Assembly (NCBI GenBank): GCA_014843695.1
Contig: CM026395.1
Span: 53,344,496 to 53,408,495 of the forward strand
DNA: 64,000 bases
Source of the DNA: Archivesica marissinica
Lineage: Eukaryota > Mollusca > Bivalvia > Venerida > Vesicomyidae
Reading direction: 5' to 3'
Shown: positions 1-10,800 of the stretch, in pieces
Position numbering within the stretch: the first letter of the stretch is position 1
How the letters are laid out: each line of letters opens with the position of its first letter
Notes under the pieces: generated by a model
Told to the model about the DNA's origin: nothing
Databases searched by the model: none
Seen by the model: the letters and a program-made list of their open reading frames with translations, nothing else
Position numbers and translations under genes: made by a program

Positions 1-329
1 ATCAGCCGGCAATCATCATACGTGTGATCTGTTATTGGTGTGTTTAATGCTCTGCAATATATAAACCATTCGGCTTTAGGCTGCTATACATTCTCTTTGC
101 ATGCTGGGTAAAATAAAGGCTATAAATAGTTCAAATAATTGTAGCTGCAGCAGACGACAATTCATTAATGTGTTTTTCTTATTTGTAACTGAAAACTGCA
201 GAAATATGTCATGGAATTTCATTAGAATTGTATCATTACGACATAATTCTAATGAAATTATAGGACAAATTTGACTTGTTATTTTTATTGCTAGCGTGTA
301 AAGAGTTAATTGATAAATTCTTTACTGAA

Positions 330-1507
330 ATGCTGTAAGACTGGTTTATTAACAAATACAACTGTAAGACTGGTTTATTAACAAATACAACTGTAAGACT
401 GGTTTATTAACAAATACAGCTGTAAGACTGGTTTATTAACAAATACAACTGTAAGACTGGTTTTTAATGAATACAACTGTAAGACTTGTTTATTAACGAA
501 TACAACTGTAAGACTGGTTTATTAATGAATACAACTGTAAGACTGGTTTATTAATGAATACAACTGTAAGACTTGTTTATTAATGAATACAGCTGTAAGA
601 CTGGTTTATTAACGAATACAACTGTAAGACTGGTTTATTAACAAATACAGCTGTAAGACTGGTTTATTAACGAATACAACTGTAAGACTGGTTTATTAAC
701 AAATACAACTGTAAGACTGGTTTATTAATGAATACAACTGTAAGACTGGTTTATTAATGAATACAACTGTAAGACTTGTTTATTAATGAATACAACTGTA
801 AGACTGGTTTATTAACAAATACAGCTGTAAGACTGGTTTATTAACAAATACAGCTGTAAGACAGGTTTATTAACGAATACAACTGTAAGACTGGTTTATT
901 AACGAATACAACTGTAAGACTGGTTTATTAATGAATACAACTGTAAGACTGGTTTATTAATGAATACAACTGTAAGACTTGTTTATTAATGAATACAACT
1001 GTAAGACTGGTTTATTAACAAATACAGCTGTAAGACTGGTTTATTAACAAATACAGCTGTAAGACAGGTTTATTAACGAATACAACTGTAAGACTGGTTT
1101 ATTAACGAATACAACTGTAAGACTGGTTTATTAATGAATACAACTGTAAGACTGGTTTATTAATGAATACAACTGTAAGACTTGTTTATTAATGAATACA
1201 ACTGTAAGACTGGTTTATTAACAAATACAGCTGTAAGACTGGTTTATTAACAAATACAACTGTAAGACTGGTTTATTAACAAATACAACTGTAAGACTTG
1301 TTTATTAATGAATACAATTGTAAGACTTGTTTATTAATGAATACAACTGTAAGACTGGTTTATTAACGAATACAACTGTAAGACTGGTTTATTAACGAAT
1401 ACAACTGTAAGACTGGTTTATTAACGAATACAACTGTAAGACTGGTTTATTAACGAATACAACTGTAAGACTGGTTTATTAACGAATACAACTGTAAGAC
1501 TGGTTTA
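330..1507. repeat. 29 bp minisatellite, about 40 copies
   Basis: The unit is ctggtttattaacaaatac followed by aactgtaaga, measured as 29 bp (starts at 341, 370, 399). Variants alternate aacaaatac, aatgaatac and aacgaatac, and ctgg/cttg, in blocks of about five units that themselves recur, so the array has grown by multi-unit duplication. It lies in the LPCAT intron beyond exon 8. Bases 1-329 to its left hold nothing recognisable. Confidence 0.95.
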
Positions 1508-1557
1508 CTATGAGTTATTTCTTAGAAACACTGGCTAAAACAAGTAGAAGAGTTGCT

Positions 1558-1749
1558 GATGAGTTTAAAAAGGCGAATACGGGATTCAAAACAAGCAGCA
1601 AGTCTGATGAGTTTAATGAGGCGAATACGGGATTCAAAACAAGCAGCCAGTCTGATGAGTTTAATGAGGCGAATACGGGATTCAAAACAAGCAGCAAGTC
1701 TGATGAGTTTAATGAGGTGAATACAGGATTCAAAACAAGCAGCAAGTCT
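1558..1749. repeat. 48 bp minisatellite, 4 copies
   Basis: Four 48 bp units (starting 1558, 1606, 1654, 1702), open in frame on both strands because 48 is divisible by three. The plus-strand peptide unit is SDEFNEANTGFKTSSK. It lies 42 bp from the LPCAT exon 8 donor, in the intron. No sign that it is coded. Confidence 0.9.
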
Positions 1750-1791
1750 GAGTTATGAGAATTTATCAGTAAATCTGCAAGGTCGACTTAC

Positions 1792-1874
1792 TCCGCCATG
1801 ACCCTTCGTACATTGGTAGCAAATAACTTCGGATCTGCCTTCTCCTCCGCACTTGGCGTATATACCGGCAAAAA
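1792..1874 (-). CDS. LPCAT1: LPCAT coding exon 8 (FLPVY), last exon in window
   Basis: The acceptor is tgtatttgacag|TTTTTGCC and the donor ATGGCGGA|gtaagt. It is 83 nt: 27 codons encoding FLPVYTPSAEEKADPKLF, then ATNVRRVMA, plus 2 nt. This is the conserved block before the EALG and EF-hand regions. The following exon is not found between 1 and 1791, so it must lie to the left of the window. Confidence 0.87.
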
Positions 1875-4800
1875 CTGTCAAATACAAAATTATGATTATT
1901 TAAACTGTCAAATAGTTTAATCATATTTTATTGCTCGATTAGTTTTTTTACATATATACATGTGAATACAAACATGACAAATTATAGAAAAGCAAACGGG
2001 TCGGGCCACAAGTTCTAGCAACATTAGTTACGGCCCTTCCCTTTGTCAAATACAAAGCTATAACCGCTAAAAACTGTCAAATACAAAGTTATGCCAGTGA
2101 ATACTGTCAAATACAAAGCTTTACCACTACAAATTATAACATACAAAGGCATGTGGTAAGGTAAAACCTTGTATTGTTACTTATCTCCATTTCAAACCTC
2201 ATATTGTTACTTATATCTCTTTCTAACCTTGTATTGTTACTCACCTCTATTTCTAACCTCATATTGTTACTTACCTCTATTTCTAACATCGTATTGTTAT
2301 TTATCTCTATTTCTAACCTCTTATTCTTACTTACCTCTATTTCTAACCTCGTATTGAACTGACATAACGTGAGCCACATCAATTTAAATCTGAAAATCAT
2401 ACAAAGTATCGATTGGCTTACAAATCAAGTCATGCAAGACATTGGTTGGCTGAACAATTAAGGTCATAGAAGATATCGGTTGACTTACATATAAATTCAT
2501 ACAAGATGTCGGTTGGCTTAAAATCAAGTCATGCAAGATGTTGGTTGGCTTAAAATCAAGTCATGCAAGATATCGGTTGGCTTAAAATCAAGTCATGCAA
2601 GACATTGGTTGGCTTACAATTAAGGTCATAGAAGATATCGGTTGACTTACATATAAATTCCTACAAGATATCGGTTGGCTTAAAATCAAGTCATGCAAGA
2701 TGTTGGTTGGCTTATAATTAAGGTCATAGAAGATATCGGTTGACTTACATATAAATTCCTACAAGATATCGGTTGGCTTAAAATCAAGTCATGCAAGATG
2801 TTGGTTGGCTTATAATTAAGGTCATAGAAGATATCGGTTGACTTACATATACAAAGAGGGTCAAGATAGCTCTTTATCGCTCACCAGAGTAAAACAGTCC
2901 ACTTATAAACCTGGCAGAGGGATTTTCCGATAAAAGTCTATCTATGTATGTAAACAAATTTAACATTGAAATCACTTTACAAAAATGTGAACATAGTCCA
3001 GAGTTTGTCTTCTTCGGAGCTTCAAATTCAAGATGAAGGTCAACAGGTCATGGCCAAAGTCATCTAAGGTAAATATTGCAATTTATTTGCAAAACTGCAT
3101 ACATAATCAAAATGTCATGAGTGTAGCTTAAAATAGGAAAGTATGTCGCAGCTAAAAGGTGTTGCATCAATACTTACACTCCTGGTCCGTCCCACGTCCA
3201 TGTTATTGTATCCTAAAAATACACATTTATATTTCATTATTAATTAGATATGAATTTTAGCCTATTTTTTGTCGTTATTTGCCTACCACAATACAATACA
3301 ATAATAATTTATTACATAAAACATAGTCATATGCTTATAGCAAATACACAATATATATGAGTAGACGACAGTCATGGATTTTCAGAGAAGTGCTTAACAA
3401 ATACAAATAATTTTAATTGTGTAATGAAGTTACTTTCTTAGTAAATTTGCAAAGTAAATAAATATGGACAGTTTTAATAATAATTCTTTTGATTCGGCTG
3501 TTAAAAGGTTGGTCAATTTTTGTAACGTAGGCCAGGTATAGTAATATCTTTTAAAATATTTGTGTCTTAAGTCAGTATATTTAGGGCATATTAGGAGAAA
3601 ATGAAATTCACTTTCTATCATATTCAACAAGGCTGTGTTTTCCAGCCTGATATAAATTTTGCTGATTTGATATGGCGTTTTCTAGTTTGATACGACCACA
3701 TGCTCGTATTTAATCAGCTCCTGAGAAATAACGCATGCACACTCAGTGCTAGTTTGCTTACTTCCTGTAGCATCTCTGCTTGTCAAATTTGACGGATAAC
3801 AGATGTTTGTATTTCATGGTAATATTTCAATCGTTTTCGTATATCTAATTCAGTAATTGTGATTTATTCCTGATAAATGGATACCGGAGAGCAGAATTTC
3901 ATTTATGAAATGGTCAAATTCATAAGAGGTTATTACGTGGCTAGTTTCATATCAGCCTAGGTATCGACCCAAGGTAACTTGATATCAAAGATATCATTGA
4001 TATCAAGTTACCTTGGGTCGATACCAAGACTAAACTAGCCATGTAATAACCTCTAATTACATACTTGTGTTGCTGTCCATATACTAGCAATACTGATATA
4101 TTACTGTTAAAAATATCTTCGCTTTATATCACAATTTGATAAACAAGATATAAACACTATCACCTATCGGAATATCGGAAATTGTTTGTTTTTGGGGTTT
4201 AAAGTAGCACCAACAGCTTAGGTAATATTGTGAATCCAGCTATTATTGGTGGGGGAAGACCCTGGGTGCCCTTACGACGGGCACCCAGCCAATGCAACAG
4301 AGATGCAGGTATTATTATTATTATTATATTTCGGGTTTTACGCCTGCATCAGCACCATTTTGGGCTATATCGCCAGCGGGCAGTTTACCTAACAACACCT
4401 TTCCTGGGCAGGCTCCAGCGGTTAACCAGTACTTGGGTGCACCAACCTCCATAAGAAACTGCCAACTTTTTCATATAAATGAGACACGGCCTGAGCGGGG
4501 CTCGAACCCGTGACCATCAGTGATGATAGGTTACAGTGGTATACAAGTCAGCGACCTTAACCACTCGACCACAGAGGCAGACTAGGAGATGCAGGTAAGT
4601 TGGCAAGATCGTGAATTCATGACAATGTACAATACGCAAATATGGTGACAAATATTCATCCAACTTTACAACAATATACAATTCACACGAATATTCGAGT
4701 ATTCAAATAATTTTCTGTAATCAGACATAATTAATATGTCAAACTAACTACCACTCCCAAATCTCCCTCTAGCTTGAACCTGGTCTACCTCTAACTTGAA

Positions 4801-7800
4801 CCCAGTCCAGGTAGAACCATTAAACATTGGTATGGGTCAACAGGAGTACAAATTGACTTGGGTATGGGTAAATTTAGGAATGGCTCTACTTTGGTACGGA
4901 TTGACTATGGTATGGGTTGTTGACTTGCGTAGGAGCTGATTTCCGTATGTGTTGGGCTGACTTGGAATGGATGGAAGTGAGAAAAACAAGTGGCATTCAA
5001 TGAACATTACAGAGTGTGTTTACAGTTATACACCAGTCAGCAGCTACCAGGCTGACCCAGAACAGGGAAAATCGGGACCTTACGAGTTTTCTTTCCGGGC
5101 AGCAAAGGTTGCCTTACAAGGCCAATTTACTGGTAAGAGCCAAAGAAAATGTCTCTAGGCAAATATTTGCCACCATTGTCAGTTGTCAGTACATAGTAAT
5201 ATCAATTAAAGATGATGACCACTGCTCCCAAGCTGCCCTCTAGCTGCTCCCAAGCTGCCCTCTAGCTGCTCCCAAGATTCCACTACCCTCTAGCTGCTCA
5301 CAAGCTGCCCTCTAGCTGTTCCTAAGCTGCCCTCTAGCTGCTCCCAAGCTCCCCTCTAGCTTCTCCCAAGCTGCCCTCTAGTTGCTCACAAACTGCCCTC
5401 TAGCTGCTCCCAAGCTCCCCTCTAGCTTCTCCCAAGCTGCCCTCTAGCTGCTCCCAAGCTGCCCTCTAGCTGCTCCCAAGCTGCCCTATAGTTGCTCACA
5501 AGCTGCCCTCTAGCTGCTCCCAAGCTCCCCTCTAGCTTCTCCCAAGCTGCCCTCTAGCTGCTCCCAAGCTGCCCTCTAGTTGCTCCCAAGCTGCCCTCTA
5601 GCTGCTCCCAAGCTCCCCTCTAGCTTCTCCCAAGCTGCCCTCTAGCTGCTCCCAAGCTGCCCTCTAGCTGCTCCCAAGCTCCCCTCTAGCTGCTCCCAAG
5701 CTCCCCTCTAGCTGCTCCCAAGCTGTCCTCTAACGTCAGATCTATTTCACCAGAAGACTTGGCAATGTAGATTAGAATATACCTACTAGTTTGTTAGGGT
5801 AGCGAAGACATACAGGCTGTACTGGAACACCGGAATGAAATGCACCTACAAAATATAACAATATGGATATATAGAAGGGCATGAAACACGTAAATAATGC
5901 GTAGTCAGATATCAGAATTATGGAGCAGTGATTTCACCAAGCCAACAAATTTCTCCCTTAACTTCTTAAAGTGACACTATATCAAATGGAATAAAAATAC
6001 AGTCAAACCTGTGCTAAAGGCCACCTCCGAATAAAGGCCGCATATGAAAAACCTGTCTCTAAAGACCACCATTTTTCTCTCTCGTCGAGCCATTTTCAAT
6101 GCATTTTAACCCTCTATTGAGAGGCCATCTGTCAACAAAGGCCACTTTTTGACTTTCCCGATGGTGGCCTTTATAGACAGGTTTGACTGTATTATCAAAT
6201 TTGAAATGTTACGTACAAGTAGCAATGCTAGTTCACATTCTTCCAGTCTAATTTGACTACTTAATTTTCAGTCAGTAAACAAGAGTGCTCTTTCCATTGC
6301 AACAAACTGAAAGTACAACTTTCCCGAATCGGTACGCCACGCTCTGCGTACATTCGGAACACATCGCTCTCTATCAGCATAGACAGCTGTTTCAACATCC
6401 GTTGTAGTCACGCACGCACATTATGCATTGTTTACATACGTTTGTTGACAAACATTTCGCGTATACGACGGTGCTATATTTATTTGATTTATTTTTTCAT
6501 TTCTGTTCATATATTTGCATTCCTTAAACGCACACATTATTTCTTTAAATATCTGGTAATTTATCAAATAACATAATTTACTCCGATATAGGGAAGCTTT
6601 AACCCATTTGATTCTGGATACCGTTCAAACAGTATTTGGTTTATACAAATTAATTTTAGCTCGATTGCGAAACAAGTTCTTTCAACTTATATTAATCACT
6701 CTCGAGACCTCATTCCTGATGGAATCCATCGCCATGAAGGAGAGAGAAGACAAAGAACATAGAGCCAGATCAGCCGCCATGGAACATGCTGTCTGATCAG
6801 GCTCTATGCTGTCTGCTATTCCGATGATATTGCTAAGACACTTTGCTATGAAGCAAACAACATAGATCCTGATCAGCATGTGCAGCGTCACACTGCAGCT
6901 GATCTGGATATATGTTGTTTGCAAAAGCCTTTAAATGTATCCAGAATGAAATGGGTTTATAAAGGAAGTATTTGCGAGACTATTTGTCCATTTAAGCATC
7001 ATGCAAGTATAATACCAAACAAATTATGAAAATCGCACTTCAAATAAAGCAGTTATCGCAATTTGAGAACTTGAAATACTGCATGCTTTATCTTTCTATA
7101 AATTGCTTTTTAAATATAGCCCAATTCTTCAATCAAAGCATAAATAATAATAATTACGTTTGCTATAAAAAAAAAATTTTTTAGCACACATTATACTATC
7201 CTATATCTGTAACGTCATTTAATACTGAATGCTCGCTTCTCACCAATGCGACACAGGTTCAATCCTCGGACCAGTAAGTATGTGAGATGGTACGATGGTC
7301 GCCAGATCGGACAGGTGGGTTTTTTCCGGGTACTCCGGTTTCCTCCCACATGAATGACCACATATACGCTTTCATCCGAGCCAACGAGAGTATTTAATAT
7401 AAGTTGTTAAAACTTGCTTCGCATTCGTTGTAAAATAAATAAAGTTTAATACTGAACAAATTATGAAAGCAGTTATCGGAATATTGTTCAAAATGGCTGC
7501 CATTCCGCACAGTTACTAATTCCCATAGATATTGATTTATAGAGTATGTAGTACAGTGTGCCTATTGCTTATCAGCAATATAGAGACAAAATGGAGTAAT
7601 TGGCCTCTGATGTTGAGCAACGGGTGTTAAGCTACCTAGTTTATACGAGATAAGGCACGTCCTGTTTGTGCACGTTCCTTCAGGAAAGATGATAATTTGA
7701 GGCCATTTTCCTCCGGTCTGGGCACGTCTCTGTATTTCCTTCACCGTGTTTTGTCGTGAGTTTGGATCCTCCCTCTGTACCAGCACTGGCTGCGTGAATG

Positions 7801-10800
7801 CCAACAATGCTGAAATATTGCATTATTCTGTTTACTGTAACCTTGGTAACTAGCATATTAAATAAATACAATTAGTACTAACACAAATAATGATTGTTGT
7901 GTTGTTGAAAGTTTTGGAGAATTTTAATTATTTGTTTGGTGAATATACAGTTGACCAAATTTACCTATACCATGTTCTGTTGTAATAAATTAATTATATA
8001 GAGCTAATATTCTACTTAAATTCAATGATAGTTTATATAAAAAGCAACATATTTTTGTTTTTTATTTATTAAGTCGCACCAACAGCTTAAGTCATATGGC
8101 AACTCTCTAGCTGTTATTGGTGAAAGAAAACCCTGGGTGCCCCACCGTGCAGTATTGCAGGCACAGATGGGCACCCTTGTAAAACCACCGACCTACGCCC
8201 CTGGGTGCCCCACCGTGCAGTATTGCAGGCACAGATGGGCACCCTTGTAAAACCACCGACCTACGACCCTGGGTGCCCCACCATGCAGTATTGCAGGCAC
8301 AGACAGGCACCCTTGTAAAACCACCGACCTACGACCCTGGGTGCCCCACCATGCAGTATTGCAGGCACAGACGGGCACCCTTGTAAAACCACCGACCTAC
8401 GACCCTGGGTGCCCCACCATGCAGTATTGCAGGCACAGACGGGCACCCTTGTAAAACCACCGACCTACGCCCCTGGGTGCCCCACCATGCAGTATTGCAG
8501 GCACAGACGGGCACCCTTGTAAAACCACCGACCTATGCCCCTGGGTGCCCCACCATGCAGTATTGCAGGCACAGACGGGCACCCTTGTAAAACCACCGAC
8601 CTATGCCCCTGGGTGCCCCACCGTGCAGTATTGCAGGCACAGACGGGCACCCTTGTAAAACCACCGACCTATGCCCCTGGGTGCCCCACCACGCAGTATT
8701 GCAGGCACAGACGGGCACCCTTGTAAAACCACCGATCTTCATTAAGCAAGCAGGATAGCTTCCTCACATGAAATGATTTGACATCCCAAATAAGATTCAA
8801 ACCTACAGCAGTGAGGGGCAAGTGATTTGAAGTCACCGACGGCGACCGTAATTATGCGGCCACAGAGGCCCCTGAAAAAGACTAAAGCAACATAACAAGT
8901 CACTAAACCTAAGTGGTTTTCAACCACCATGCACCAAAATTCCCAGAAAAATAAAACCACACTGTTTTTCAAAGGCAAAATCATCATGCACCCAACAAAA
9001 TACAAACACTATGGTTCTCATGGGGCTCAAGCTCACAATCGTTCGGCTACAAGGCAGACACCGCATCCATTACACCATGGAAGCTCCACATGTTAAAAGC
9101 ATAAAAAATTTAATACCGTAATTAAACTAAAATAAAACTTTTTGTATTTAAACTACAAAATACCAAGAGCAAACGCAAATTGATGCATCATTTTGCTCTA
9201 AATGTAAAGAGTGAACAGTTATGCACATAAGCTTATAGCATTTCTCAATATTACGGTAGTCTACCGGTACTTGCATGTTTCAAAACTAAGTCATGCTTAG
9301 TTTCTGAATGTCCCTTGTATGCTGCAACATCAAGTCAATCATAGTTTCTGAATGTCCCTTGCATGCTGCAACATCAAGTCAAGCATAGTTTCTGAATGCC
9401 CCTTGCCTGCTGCAACATCAAGTCAAGCATAGTTTCTGAATGCCCCTTGTCTGCGACAACATCAAGTCAATCATAGTTTCTGAATGCCCCTTGCCTGCTG
9501 CAACATCAAGTCAGGCATAATTTCTGAATGCCCCTTGGCTGCTGCAACATCAAGTCAAGCATAGTTTCTGAATGCCCCTTGCCTGCTGCAACATCAAGTC
9601 AAGCATAGTTTCTGAATGCCCCTTGTCTGTGGCAACATCAAGTCAAGCATAGTTTCTGAATGCCCCTTGCCTGCTGCAACATAAAGTCAAGAATAGTTCT
9701 GAATGCCCCTTGCCTGCTGCAACATCAAGTCAAGCATAGTTTCTGAATGCCCCTTGCATGCTGCAACATCAAGTCAATCATAGTTTCTGAATGCCCCTTG
9801 CCTGCTGCAACATAAAGTCAAGCATAGTTTCTGAATGCCCCTTGCCTGCTGCAACATAAAGTCAAGAATAGTTCTGAATGCCCCTTGCCTGCTGCAACAT
9901 CAAGTCAAGTCATGTTGGTGTGTTCGGTGTCTTTGAATACCTTATACATGCTGTACCAAGTCATGCAGCTGTATTAAGTATCTCTGAATACCTCACACAT
10001 GCTGTACCAAGTCATGCATGTGTATTAAGTGATTCTGAATACCTCATGCTGCTGTACCTAGTGTCTCTGAATCCCTTATACATGCTGTAACACCAAGTCT
10101 TGTTTGTGAATTTCCAGAATCATCTTGATAAAGACTTAGAAAACCAGTCAACAGCATAAATAATGCTGAAAGATTCTTTACTTTGAAATTTGCTTGATTT
10201 TAGCTTTTTGGCTAAATGGAATTTCTTTTAGCCATTTCCACAGATTTATTCTACATTTTCTCTCCCTTTCTCTCCCCCTCCCTCCCTCCCTCCCTCCCTC
10301 CCATCCTCTCTCTCTCTCTTTATATCTCTCAGCCACCCCTGGTTTCTATCTCAAAAAGATATATTTCCACTGTTGATTATATTACCTAAGTACCTGATAC
10401 CGCATACTCCATCTCTCCTCCCTCTCTCTCCCTCCCTCCCTATCTCCCTCTCTCTAGATTTATTTCAACGGTTGATTATATTACCTAAACAGTTGCTAAG
10501 TACCTGATATCGCATACTCCATCTCTCCTCTCTCTTCCTCCCTATCTCTCTTTCCCTCTCCTCCCCCTCCCTCCCTCCCTATCTCTCTCTCTCTAGATTT
10601 ATTTCCACTGTTGATTATATTACCTAAACAGTTGCTAAGTACCTGATATCAGTAATAATTTGCCATTCTCAGCTTTGGAAATTGCACTTGGAAAGCCCGA
10701 ACAATAGAATAAAGTCACGACATCGAAAAATGATGAATGGGGGGCTACACAGAGGATCGGAGCATCTTGTGAAGTCGCCCGCTCTCCTGCAACCTTCACA

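Noticed and set aside
330..1507. CRISPR-like array of 29 bp repeats
   Set aside because: Repeats are directly adjacent without spacers, and the context is a eukaryotic intron.
1510..1758. 82-codon repeat ORF next to LPCAT exon 8
   Set aside because: 48 bp minisatellite open on both strands; no promoter or splice context.
4741..4830. Possible LPCAT TWTW exon (minus strand TWTGFKLEVD)
   Set aside because: No acceptor, and a perfect exon with correct phase was found at 3178-3212.
7562..7635. Extension of LPCAT exon 4 to the in-frame stop
   Set aside because: The sequence after 7636 is not LPCAT-like, part of it recurs at 32052 as a repeat, and the proper next exon is at 5787-5845.
8107..8742. 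Series of overlapping 61-69 codon minus-strand frames
   Set aside because: Same 68 bp SINE-derived unit read repeatedly.
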